From assembly GCA_965644295.1 (NCBI GenBank), contig CBFFRP010000426.1, positions 248,001 through 312,000 of the forward strand: a DNA stretch of 64,000 bases, given 5' to 3'. Shown piece by piece: positions 12,001 to 22,240 of the stretch. Below the pieces are notes generated by a model, which saw nothing but the letters and a program-made list of their open reading frames with translations, searched no databases and was not told the DNA's origin. A program made the position numbers and the translations under genes. The DNA comes from Paraphysomonas bandaiensis. Its lineage: Eukaryota > Chrysophyceae. Numbering within the stretch: position 1 is the stretch's first letter; the number at the start of each line of letters is the position of its first letter.

Positions 12001-12383
12001 TCATTGTCTTCACCCATTTGTGTATCAGCATTTTCAACCAACATATCAATCATATCCACAATAAGCTCATAGAGGGATGAGTCCATCAGATCTGTACTAA
12101 TATCCATCACATGAGCATTACATGATTGAATTCTTTCATTGATTTGTTGTATAATTGTTTTCATATATTCTGAAAGTTTTTCTGTTGATGATATAAATTG
12201 AGGGAATGTATGATCATCTATATGATAAGAGTGTAAGGGAGAGATATGAGAAGAGAGAGAGAGATGTGCGTTACCTTTAGAGGATCCTTTACTGGCTCCT
12301 GATAATATGAGAGATGATATCAAACTACGAATCAATCCTTCAGTGTTCTCTGAACTCTGAATTAAATTGTTTATGATTGACAT
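9048..12383 (-). CDS. RRP6/EXOSC10-like exosome protein, predicted inactive nuclease
   Basis: Seven exons (11508-12383, 10339-11460, 10197-10286, 9756-10139, 9563-9709, 9388-9516, 9048-9332), all split between codons, give 1010 aa. The order is a PMC2NT-like N-terminus, a KPQLMF...NRPFRPRLL segment, the 3'-5' exonuclease fold (about 265-420), an HRDC domain (about 455-540) and a low-complexity tail with FDYSRA. The fold is unmistakable (LEHHSYRSFQGITCLMQISTR, VFHG, WLQRDFG, THYLLYIYD). The catalytic set is broken: the first Asp of DxE is Ala275 (Glu277 kept), the HGxxxD Asp is Ala333, and the YxxxD Asp is Asn402 (Tyr398 kept). In RRP6 these Asp residues bind the two metals, so this copy should not cleave RNA. 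It may be a structural or regulatory exosome subunit. It shares its promoter with RagA. Confidence 0.9.
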
Positions 12384-13050
12384 GTGTTTGTGATAGGTCG
12401 TTACTCTATTGTACTATATATGAATATCTGTCTATATAACACTATAATATACTGTGGTTAGAATATATATATATATATATACTAACACGCTATAGACCCT
12501 TCAATGGTCTGTATGTATATATAGATGATTACTATGATAGTTTACATAGACAGCTATGGTCATGTGACTGATATATGAAGGGTAATAACAGAACAATCCT
12601 ATAGGCTAATCAACAGTACACTTCATAACTTCGTCTTTCCACTGGTCTCTATATATATTCAAATATAAAGAATACAATGAATACGGTATAGTCCTACAAT
12701 AAGAAATTCAAATGAAATATACTGTTGCTGTATATACGGTATTCTGTAGACAACATATGTGCGCCATATGCGATATACAGTACAGCAAAAGGTATACGAC
12801 TATTCGTAGTGCCTTGTGGTGTAGAGTACGATGTTCGTGTACGTGTTGCTGTATATATAGAGTGTGGTGCAGTGTATATAGACAGTAGTATGGTATGCCC
12901 CTGCAGCTACATGTACTGTATATGAGGTGGTGCAGATCGGCACTATAGAAACACACACATATATATATACACATATATTCTATTAATAACACATTCGTCT
13001 CTTACAGTCGTCATTAATTCTAATTACTATTATTAAGTAACAAGTTAAAT
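12384..13050. promoter_or_regulatory. Divergent promoter between RRP6-like and RagA genes
   Basis: These 667 bases separate two start codons on opposite strands. The region is AT-rich, has a (TA)n run near 12466-12480, and contains TTGCTGTATATA words at about 12724 and 12845 that resemble words in other promoters of the window. No coding exon or RNA was seen. Confidence 0.5.
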
Positions 13051-14190
13051 ATGTCTAAAAAGAAAGTTCTCTTGATGGGAAAGAGTGGAGCAGGTTGATA
13101 TGGAACTTGTGTCCTCTATATATCTATGTTAATACTGTATATTCATAGGAAAAACTTCTATGCGATCGATTATATTTGCCAACTATATGGCACGTGATAC
13201 AATGCGCTTGGCTCCTACTCTAGGTACATGTGTACGCTTGATGAATATTATACAATATCCTAACCTATAATTAGATGTCGAGCACACTCATGTCCGCTTT
13301 ATGGGTAATCTCGTCCTCAACTTGTGGGACTGTGGAGGTCAATATCGTTTTTACGAAAACTACTTTGATCATCAGCGGGATACAATATTTAGAAATGTAG
13401 AAGTTTTAATATATGTGTTCGATATTGAGTCCGCAGAGCTGGAAAATGACTTTACACTCTTTGATGGCGTGTTGGAAGCAATGGAACAGAATTCTCCTGA
13501 TGCAAGTATTTTCGTGTTGATTCATAAAATGGACCTCGTTGCTGAGGATGACCGCGTTCGTGTATTCAAGCATCGCGAGAAAGTTATTCAAGATATGACG
13601 CAGCAGTAAGTGACTCCAGTACTGTGTATACCTCTGTGAGTCCTGTGTGCAGATTTAAGATTCAATGCTTTGGGACATCCATTTGGGACGAGACTCTCTA
13701 CAGGGCTTGGTCACAGATTGTGTACAGCCTCATTCCAAATGTACAGCTGCTGGAAACTCAACTTGGAGACTTTGCTGAAATTTGTGGTGCGGACGAGATT
13801 GTACTCTTTGAGAAGGCGACTTTTCTTGTTATCTCTCACACATCAAGACTCAAGTACGTAACAATTCCACATTATACATTTAATTTGTCTTGTGTGATCG
13901 TACTTTGGTGATATTTCTTTACATGTAGTCCGGATGTGTACGACAGTCATCGGCATGAACGGATATCAAACATCATCAAGCAGTTCAAGCTCAGTTGTGC
14001 CAAGGCACAGTCGCAATTCCAGGGCATGGAAGTGCGTAACTCTCGTTTCACTGCTTTCATTGATCTCTTCACGAGCAATACGTACATGATGGTAATCATG
14101 AAACGCTCAGATGTGTCCACCACCCTGGCGCATCTGAACATCGCAGCCGCCCGGAAACACTTCGATAAATTTATACCAGAGAACACATAG
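13051..14190 (+). CDS. RRAGA: RagA/RagB-type (Gtr1) GTPase
   Basis: Exons are 13051-13093, 13149-13223, 13275-13605, 13653-13853 and 13929-14190, giving 303 aa, the usual RagA length. The G domain has [25 protein letters not shown] and HKMD. The C-terminal roadblock domain has [19 protein letters not shown] and [13 protein letters not shown]. Rag GTPases form A/B-C/D heterodimers that recruit TORC1 to lysosomes or vacuoles in response to amino acids, anchored by Ragulator. A probable Ragulator subunit (LAMTOR4-like) lies at 59148-59478. After CGGQ the sequence is YRF where animal RagA has DTF. The first intron has an atypical donor, GTTGAT, but removing it restores the P-loop. The match over the whole length is very strong. 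Confidence 0.95.
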
Positions 14191-15005
14191 GGCAGAAATC
14201 GGAGATCTGAAGTCTATAGTTGTTAAGATTGTATGAATTACTTTTTGACCGAAGTAGTTTTATTAAATTTATTAGTGTGAAAGTAATGGTTTATTAAAAA
14301 TTGTTGGGTCTCATATTCGAAACTGAAGCATATTAGTTCAGTGGTATGTCCACTCGGTGAAGTGTATAGCATAGAAGAAATTTGCGAGCGTATAAAAAGC
14401 AATAGAACAATTCGAGTAAAATAATTCCGTCGGTTACGATGATGATTGATTTTTCATTTCGCTATACCAGGAGAAGTATAGCTGCATTGGCTGATCTTTA
14501 TACACTATAGAGTGCGAAAACAAAGTATATTTCACTATACAATAAATATCGTTGGATACCTCCCCATAATAAATAATACTGCAATGTATTACTCGCATTA
14601 TGTTGGAATACGTATGGTCCTCTAAGATAGTACTATAGGAAACGGCAAACAATACTAAACAGTAATATACTAAATGTCAAAGATAGTATAATAAACAGCG
14701 AAACTGAAGTGTTGCATCATGACGATTCAAGATACGGAAGTTGAGCAGTGGTTGACATGAACGAAATAATTATCATGTTGTTGACATTTTTTACATGACA
14801 ACACACACAATCGTGTATGCAATTTAATAAAGAGCTTATCTAATTCGATTACAATAAACTTCTCTTAACAATCTTAATTACGAAAACGACCAATAGTCAA
14901 AAATTAATCTAGTAAGACAATGAAGTATATAACATCAATCAAATTTCACTATACAGAAGTACTTGTAAATAGTTCATAAGTTAGCACTAAGTACAAGAGA
15001 ATAAC
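14191..15005. other. Intergenic AT-rich sequence
   Basis: More than 800 bases without a convincing exon. A short minus-strand open frame at 14434-14652 is low in complexity and not supported. Confidence 0.4.
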
Positions 15006-15301
15006 TTAATAGTAGTCATCATTCAAATCAAACACTATCACCATTTGGACAGCACCATTATCGGCCCTAATCTCAAGTTCAAACTCATTCCGGATCAAGA
15101 AAACAGTTAATATATAATTAACTGTTTCGGATGTATACTTTGACGCATACTGAATAATCGCTCTGATCTAATCGAAATACACACTATGTGATCAGTGATC
15201 AGTGCACCTCTACCCTTTGGTAGCTCTATTTCATCAATACATAGTGGTACTTCGACTTCATCAACAGATACGCCTACAATTTGTAGCATCTTCATCTGCA
15301 C
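15006..15301 (-). CDS. Possible small gene or gene fragment, unknown
   Basis: Two stretches on the minus strand look coding by composition. One, from about 15301 to 15150, reads DEIELPKGRGALITDHIV. The other, near 15070-15006, ends in MVIVFDLNDDYY and TAA. They can be joined by an intron starting GTATGC. Further exons may lie upstream (a fragment DLVIIVDFK at about 15430-15400), directly 3' of the methyltransferase gene. I recognise no family and the gene model is incomplete. Confidence 0.25.
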
Positions 15302-15452
15302 CCATCCTTACACACAAAATGTATTCATAATGACTGTAGTATAAGTATGTAGTTGGCTTGTTGCAGGGATGCTGTTAAATAAGAGTGACATGAGGACCTT
15401 CATACGACTTACTTTTGAAGTCGACAATAATCACCAGATCAGAATGAAATGC

Positions 15453-16427
15453 TCATACACCTGATCCACTTTTATCGGTGAATTTTTTTATGCTTTTGTG
15501 AACAATGGGCGTGGTCATAGTATTTCCCGACTTGTAGGAAAGCTTCTGAGGAGTAATCGGAACTATACCATTCTTCCTACCTCCGGATAGCTGATTACTC
15601 CGTTTCAATGGAGAAGTGGTGTACGTTGGAGAATTAGGTCGAGATAATGGTGTCATAACACCACGTGAAAGGTAATCATTAACATCAATCCCTTTCATAC
15701 TGCTGGGAACAAAGTCTGAACGCACGCACACATGATTTCGAATATGAAACTGATGGGCAGGCAAAACGGCACAGCGGTAGCGTCTTTGGCTCTGCAGATA
15801 AGACAGAGCAAAACGGCTTTCTGAACTGACTGTCTCAATCAAAATGACGTCAACAGAAAACATCGAAAAGTCAATTCCTCGAAGGACATCAAGCTCACCG
15901 CCTTCGACGTCTAATACCCAGAGGTTGGCATGATTTATACCATGCTCTGCCATAAGTTCAGACAAAGGAACACATGTCACTACTCTCTCCATATAATCAG
16001 AAGCATTAGAATATCGCCACTTCAGGAAGCTTGTACTCATAAACTCTCTAATACCACTCACAGCACCGCCGCTTTTGTGGGAAAGAAAATGCACATCCTT
16101 CTTCGAACTACACAACACAGCATGAATATTGATAGCATCCGGTCTGTTCTGTAGAAGCTTATAGTAGTTTTCAGAATCACCTTCTATATGAATAGAAGAC
16201 CAATTTAATATTTTATGGAATGCATAAGTTGTCGAGTATTTAATACCATCAAGAGCACCGGATTCAATCACCACACCGTTCCGCTTCCCATAAAAGAAAT
16301 GATTATGAATTAATATATCTTCTTTTAATTGTGATTTGGATTGAGATGCAAAATTATATTCAATATTATTAGCTGAACACCATAATATATAGAGCGACAG
16401 GATCGCTATAAGATTATATGAATGCAT
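15453..16427 (-). CDS. FkbM-type (Methyltransf_21) methyltransferase, probably secreted or ER-lumenal
   Basis: A single exon encodes 324 aa. The N-terminus (MHSYNLIAILSLYILWCSA) is a likely signal peptide. The fold motifs are VVIESGALDGIKYSTTYAF (AdoMet loop), SIHIEGDSENY, INIHAVLCS and NLWVLDVEGGELDVLRGI, which is the classic VDVEG-type motif of FkbM-family enzymes. The 80-residue C-terminal tail is Ser/Thr/Lys-rich and probably disordered. The family transfers methyl groups from S-adenosylmethionine, often to sugars or small molecules; the substrate here cannot be told. With a signal peptide it would act in the secretory pathway. The lack of introns contrasts with most neighbours. It is divergent from the TLC-domain gene. 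Confidence 0.8.
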   Translation of the reverse strand: MHSYNLIAILSLYILWCSANNIEYNFASQSKSQLKEDILIHNHFFYGKRNGVVIESGALDGIKYSTTYAFHKILNWSSIHIEGDSENYYKLLQNRPDAINIHAVLCSSKKDVHFLSHKSGGAVSGIREFMSTSFLKWRYSNASDYMERVVTCVPLSELMAEHGINHANLWVLDVEGGELDVLRGIDFSMFSVDVILIETVSSESRFALSYLQSQRRYRCAVLPAHQFHIRNHVCVRSDFVPSSMKGIDVNDYLSRGVMTPLSRPNSPTYTTSPLKRSNQLSGGRKNGIVPITPQKLSYKSGNTMTTPIVHKSIKKFTDKSGSGV

Positions 16428-16883
16428 GTGAGCTGTAGCTGTATCATATATATATCGATGTATCTACAGGACGGTTACAAAGACACTACTATAGCACCAT
16501 CCTGATCTATATGTCAGTAATCTTGTCATTATATATCCTCTACAAACTCTATGAGGATCCTATAGTGAGATGAACTGGAGTGGATACGGCACATCTCATA
16601 TGTTAAATCATATATGATTCTACAGTACACAGTCCTTTCCGGCTACCTGTTACCAGTAACCGGATCTACATCCAGGAAACGGATTACATAACTTTATATA
16701 GTCTATCAATACATCAATACACATACATACATGTATGATGATCTCCTGCTCTATGATGCATGCATGCAATATGCAATGTTATTGCAGGCATTCAATAGGA
16801 AAGTAACAAGATATAGACTGTGCACTTGAACTTTTCATCAAGAATCTTTCCTGACGTATTTATTTGCAATAAGTGATAGTATT
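16428..16883. promoter_or_regulatory. Divergent promoter between FkbM and TLC-domain genes
   Basis: These 456 bases lie between opposite start codons. GCTGTAGCTGTATC directly precedes the FkbM-gene ATG on the plus-strand reading, followed by a short TATATA run. No exon was seen. Confidence 0.4.
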
Positions 16884-17546
16884 ATGACTGTAACTGAATG
16901 GATTCCATCCGGAATATCTGAGTGCTTTTTCCTGTGGGCATTTATATGGTTATTGCTCGTAATCCTTCCTCCAGGATCCAAAGAAATTGTGACTGCGTAT
17001 AGACTGAATTTTTGCCATGGTGTTGCAAGTTCACTAGTTGCTTATTTGGCTCTAGAAGGAATCGTTCCCGAAAATTTTGGAACTATGTGCACTCTATCTT
17101 ACTTTGTGGTGGATTTTATCAACATATTATTGAATGATTACTACTGGAAAGTCCCATCATATCAAAATCCTCAGAATAGACGAGTTGAATACGGGCATCA
17201 TTTATTTTGTTTGTTTGTAGGGGTATGCTGCATTACTATTCACGATAAAGTGTGCACATTCACGAAGCAGCCCTTCTTATACCTGATGTATGCAGAATTC
17301 TCCACTCCCATCCTTATGGCGTGGCGTTACTACGGCTACGACTGGCTTGGTGTTCTTTTTGCCATTGCGTTCTTTGCGTGCCGCATTGTATATCATGGAT
17401 TTATGTTTATGCCTGTATGCGTCTCAATCTGCACACCACTTGTGGGGTGGGGATTTTCCATCCCATATATGTCTCTGAATGCATATTTTTTCTATATGAT
17501 CGTAAGGAAAATGATTAAGGGCGTCATGAAGAAGAAAGTAAAGTAG
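16884..17546 (+). CDS. TLC-domain membrane protein (TRAM-LAG1-CLN8 family)
   Basis: A single exon encodes 220 aa with five or six hydrophobic segments. The TLC hallmarks are present in order: RLNFCHGVASSLVAY, SYFVVDFINILLND, VEYGHHLFCL, AEFSTPILMAWRYYG and a final helix before the basic tail KKKVK, which could be an ER-retrieval signal. TLCD-type proteins act in the ER or plasma membrane and influence lipid composition. This length and pattern fit the TLCD/TMEM56 branch better than ceramide synthases, because no Hox-like domain is visible. Enzymatic activity is not implied. Confidence 0.8.
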   Translation: MTVTEWIPSGISECFFLWAFIWLLLVILPPGSKEIVTAYRLNFCHGVASSLVAYLALEGIVPENFGTMCTLSYFVVDFINILLNDYYWKVPSYQNPQNRRVEYGHHLFCLFVGVCCITIHDKVCTFTKQPFLYLMYAEFSTPILMAWRYYGYDWLGVLFAIAFFACRIVYHGFMFMPVCVSICTPLVGWGFSIPYMSLNAYFFYMIVRKMIKGVMKKKVK

Positions 17547-18294
17547 ATTTGTTAAACAAGTGTAATACATATGCATCTTTAGCATGGCATGCAGAATACT
17601 GACGTTGGCAATGTGTTGACTTTCATTTCGCAATCTACTTCGCGAGATTATCCTCGAATCCCATGTTGCTACTAAATGTATACAATTTAATTAGGACGTT
17701 CTTTTGTCATGTGGAAGATAGCTATATGCAATAAATATTCGTCAAACAGACGTATGTAGTAGTATACCTATGAGTAATATTAAATATATTAGCAGTTTAC
17801 AGTAGAGTTAAGAAAAGAGAAACGAGCAGGTTGTATGCTTTGCTTGTGACAGGCGCACTGGAGAAGTTCACCTCCATTACTCGACGGGTTTCAATGGATA
17901 CAAAAGTAAGGAAGTACGGGACTACTGTTATTGCCACGGTTGTCAAATATCATGGGTTTATATAGCATCGAAGCATTATTCTGCTACGGGTTTCGGGGAA
18001 TGTTATGACAAACCACAATGAAATTAACAGCCACGATACATGACATATGAGCGAACGAAAAAGTCAGATTTGCCTTTAATTTACAGCAATCGTAAACATA
18101 CGTAACTACGTAGCTATATAATTGTAGATAGCCTGGTATATAGTAGTCAGTGTAAGTGGCATTGGTGTATGTCGTGTCCGTGAACAAGTTGTATCAAAGT
18201 AATGTAGTGTCCCAAAATTGAAGCCCCAAAATCTGTTATGTCTCAAACATAAAATATTATCAGGAAAAAATCTTTTTAATATATTGTCGCAAAG
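17547..18294. other. Intergenic region between convergent genes
   Basis: About 750 bases separate two 3' ends. They contain no supported exon, RNA or repeat. Confidence 0.4.
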
Positions 18295-19313
18295 TTATCT
18301 TAATATCCCAACTCTCTTCTGGGTGAGAGGATGGGCGGTTGAGTTGTAAGTTCGTATGGTGTGTTGAGTTGCTCCACTACTAATTCGACGCTGGACCGTC
18401 GTTATCTTTGTTGTAAGTTCATCAACTTCCTCCCTCTGATCAAGGTCCAGAGCAAGTCTCTTACGAGACACCTGTGTGAAAAGGTAGTCCAGAGGCTGCT
18501 TCGACCACTCGGCGCGGGTGTATAGAGCAAACCCCGTACGCATACAACGTAAAACCGCATCAACTCTACTTCGATGAATATCCGAGAGTCGACGAGCATG
18601 ATCATTACTTCTATCTACTGCTGAATCATCAGTATCGCCTGTTGTAGCATCTTCTGTGCTTTCCTCTTTGATTGCTTGATCTTGGGAAAATAATGCGGGA
18701 TCATAAAATTCATTGTGAATAGTTTTACACGCCCTGCTGAACACAAACGTATCATCTGTTTGTAAATCGTTCCGAATGCAAGTGAGAAGATTCCATGTAC
18801 GAATCTGAAACTGTTGTTGGCATGTGAAATATTCCATCTTTTCTTTGAGTTGGTCAACCATGCTCCCGGCAGCAACTCGTGTAGTCTTGTCAGTTATATC
18901 GGCACCCGTCCAATTAAAAAATTCAGCAATCGCTTCAAAAAACTGCAAAGCATTATCACGTGCTAATTTCGCTTTAATCAATTCAGTCATTAATCCTATT
19001 GCTTTAACACTCTTCCTAATCATAACAATTATCAGTACAGAGAATCATATAATACTGTTACTACTTACTTTTCATTAGTCATATGGCGTAACAAAGTTTG
19101 AATCGTTTGTATTGTATCAATTTCTCCCCTTGATTGAGAATTCTTTTCTTCATTCTTTAAAGGGATATTATCTGTTGGTTTGGTGTCATTATCAGGTTCT
19201 TTACATTCAGCATGAGTGAGGTCTCTGTCATCAGCGGATATCTTACGCTTCTTGTTAGGTTTATCATGTTTCTCACTAGTAATGGAAAGTATATCACCAT
19301 ATGGGTTACTCAT
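18295..19313 (-). CDS. Unknown protein, probably nuclear
   Basis: Two exons (19069-19313 and 18295-19015) with a 53-nt intron give 321 aa. Residues 1-75 are charged and include PNKKRKISADD, a plausible nuclear localisation signal. About residues 80-175 are helical. A disordered acidic stretch (about 180-215) is followed by a second charged helical part containing SKQPLDYLFTQVSRKRLALD. I do not recognise a family. The intron and the start opposite the Notum-like gene support a true gene. Confidence 0.7.
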
Positions 19314-19662
19314 GACTTTTTTTCTGTTGAAAGTATGGATATTTGCTTCCTGTCTTATCTGTTTAATGTGTTGTAAACATCCTCACACTGATATATATAT
19401 ATATATATATATGATGGCCGTACCTATATACAGCAGTACTTATGTAACGCTCTCTCTCAGATACCAGTGTGGAAGTACTCTTCACCATACAGCCAGTACA
19501 CCAGTACAGAAGTATAATAGTACAGTACTCGTACATATCTTCCATGTACTGCTGTATATATCCATAGCTACAGCACTGTCCATATAGACTATCTGCCTTA
19601 ACTATACATACACAGTCATATCTACATAAACACAATCTATCAAAGATTAACAACATATCATA
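19314..19662. promoter_or_regulatory. Divergent promoter with (TA)n run and ACTGCTGTATATA
   Basis: This 349-base region separates two opposite start codons. It has a TA run at about 19389-19410 and the word ACTGCTGTATATA at 19548-19560, about 105 bp before the Notum-like ATG. The same word recurs in other divergent promoters of this window. Confidence 0.5.
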
Positions 19663-21305
19663 ATGAAATGGAAATTTCATTCAAAAGATTGTTTGTTTCA
19701 AAGATATGATATTACAGGATCTGATGGAGTTTGTTTAGATGGATCCACACCTAGTTACTATCTACGTCATGGGTTTAATGAAGGTATTCATACATGGCAT
19801 ATACATTTTGAAGGTGGAGGATGGTGTTACAATACTGAATCTTGTCATAGAAGATCAAAAACTGATTTAGGAAGCTCAATTAATTATCCCTCATGTTATG
19901 ACTCACAGAAAATTATACATGAAGGGTATTTTAGTTCTAAAAGTAGTATTAATCCTCTTTTATATAATGCTAATCAAGTATATGTGAAATATTGTGATGG
20001 GGGATCATTTGCAAGTGACAATTTTGATAATATATCGGTAAATACATCTTTGTACTATTGATCTGCTATCAATCTTATCGTAAAACAGGGTCATCATTAC
20101 CGTGGAAGGTCAATTCGGAAGAATCTCATCACTAATTTGTTAACAAGGTTTTCAATGGCAGAGGCAACAGATATAGTCATATCTGGTGCGTCAGCAGGAG
20201 GTAAATAGTCATACACCAGTCAGGCACATGAGTTATTATTAAATTTTGTCAGGACTCGCAGTATACCTTGGACTCGACGCCATGGCTAGTCAGATCAGAC
20301 AGAGTATTAAGAGACCCCAAGAATTACTTATTGTCGGTATTCCTGATTCGGGCTATTTCCTTGACTACGATAGCAAATACTCGTCACGGGGCAAAGCCCA
20401 CATGGTTGCCAGGTTAACGGGTCCTCCTTATCACCAAGAAATTGGTGGAAATTGGTTTCCCGAAGAGTATGTGGACGGACAGACAATATATGCAACGCTA
20501 ATGAGGGGCCTCGTGAGTATGATGGGAGTAACTTCAAACTTCACTTATGATAGTTCTGATTCCATGGCTCGATGCATTCGATCCAAAAGTGCAGCTAATG
20601 CGAATGACTGCCTCTTCCCTGAAAACTTAATATCTTTCATAGATACCCCTTTCTTTGCCTTGCAGGTGAGGTAAATGATATTATTATGCAGAGTATTTAC
20701 AGCAGTTATATTTTCTGTAGCCGAAGTACGACTCCTGGCAGCTTGTGCATGAGGCTGGATTTCCTTTAAGGGGGATGGATGAGACCACTGCAGCAAACAG
20801 CTATGGGCGTCGCCTGCAAGAGAGTTTACTATCTCAGCTGAAGCCTGGATCTGGCGCTTTTCTAGACTCTTGTGTACATCACTGCTATGCGGGCGAGTTT
20901 TACACTTCTATACGTAAGAAAGTGCACGTTTTTTTTCAGTACTTACATGTGAGTAGTGGATGACGCCGGAATTAACGTTGGAACCGCTATCCACGAATGG
21001 TATAAAGAATTACGGAAGCACTATAGAAATGTTAGTAACTCTCTGCTATTATTTTGTTGTTGAGCTAAGTGTTCATGCAGCCAAGTGGTAGTATTTTAAC
21101 GGTGAAGAGCTATGTTCAATCAGATAAATTTCCATGTGAAAGTTGCTGCAGAAATAAAGAACATGATATTTCGTTACATTCACGAAAAGAAGATAGTATG
21201 ACACATATGCATATATATTCTCATTACTTTGAGACGGAATTGATTATTCTATGTGTAGTTGCAATTACATTACTTGGTATGTTATATAAAAGACGAAAAA
21301 AATGA
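19663..21305 (+). CDS. Notum / pectin-acetylesterase-family hydrolase with C-terminal membrane anchor
   Basis: Six exons (19663-20037, 20089-20200, 20253-20665, 20721-20913, 20957-21030, 21081-21305) give 463 aa. The alpha/beta-hydrolase landmarks of the PAE/Notum family are visible: FEGGGWCYN (oxyanion region), KYCDGGSF, the nucleophile elbow SGASAGGLAVYLG (its Gly-Gly split by the second intron), GIPDSGYFLDY with the expected Asp, and SCVHHC near the catalytic His. The family removes acyl or acetyl groups, for example pectin acetyl groups in plants and palmitoleate on Wnt in animals; the substrate here is unknown. The last exon encodes a hydrophobic helix (LIILCVVAITLLGMLY) and a basic KRRKK tail, so the enzyme is probably membrane-anchored. 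No clear N-terminal signal peptide is visible from this ATG; an upstream exon may be missing. Confidence 0.85.
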
Positions 21306-22240
21306 CTGGTGTGTTATGGGCGAATAAATGTTTTTCACATGAAATTACTTACATTAACTTGTGCTGAAAATAGTTATGATTAATTGATTAATGATGATGC
21401 ATGTTATATACAGAAACTTGGCTTGAGATATAAATATAAGATAGTAATTCGAAAATGTGTTTACATGTCATTCGAATCGAGATAAAATGATATATATTCA
21501 AGCATGGCCTGGTAACCTTTAATAGTAATATTATGCTACAACCAACTCCACGTACCTACTTGAAGCTTGTTGAAGTCTATCCTGTATTCTATGTAGCTAT
21601 GAAATACAGAATCTACAGGACTACAGTATAGGAGTAGCTATTAAAAGTATACAATAAAACTGAAAATATAGCAGCTGTTAAATATGATTCGTAGAATAAT
21701 ATGATGTTGGTGATTGATGTTCTCCGTAAACAGTGCTACCACATCACAATTTTACTGTTTGCTGTACCTCTCCTAATAATCCAACAAGTATTGTGCTATT
21801 ACAAGGTTAACAAGTAACAAGTCATGCTATTATAACAGCAGAAAAAATGGCATTTAATAACATCTGAATAAAGTGTTTTAAGATATAGTACCTCCTCTAC
21901 ACAATAGACAATGTTAATACTGCTGATTTGTGGCATCTTGGAGCATTATCAGTGGTAACTTAAAGCTGTAAGAGTTAGATCTTATTTTATCAAGCTTAGA
22001 GGCAGTAATTCTCATTCTATGCCTAGTATAGAGCATATCAACCGTCTTTCCTGTGCTTCTTATGCACACAAGCTGCAAGCTGCAATCTTCTTACTCATAG
22101 CAAAGTTACTAAATCGCATCTATTCACTTTAAATCGTCCCAGAAGGACAAGACCAAAGTCTAATATAGATGCAAATGACATATACATAGTAGTCCGATGA
22201 AATCAGATTACTTCATTTTCCAAGTGCAAGGCTACAAAAA
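21306..22240. other. Intergenic AT-rich sequence between convergent genes
   Basis: About 935 bases with no supported coding region, RNA gene or repeat. Confidence 0.4.

Noticed and set aside
12708-12992. 94-aa minus-strand open frame in the RRP6-RagA promoter
   Set aside because: Its Tyr/Cys/Ile/His-rich translation reflects the repeated TATA and GTA composition of the promoter.
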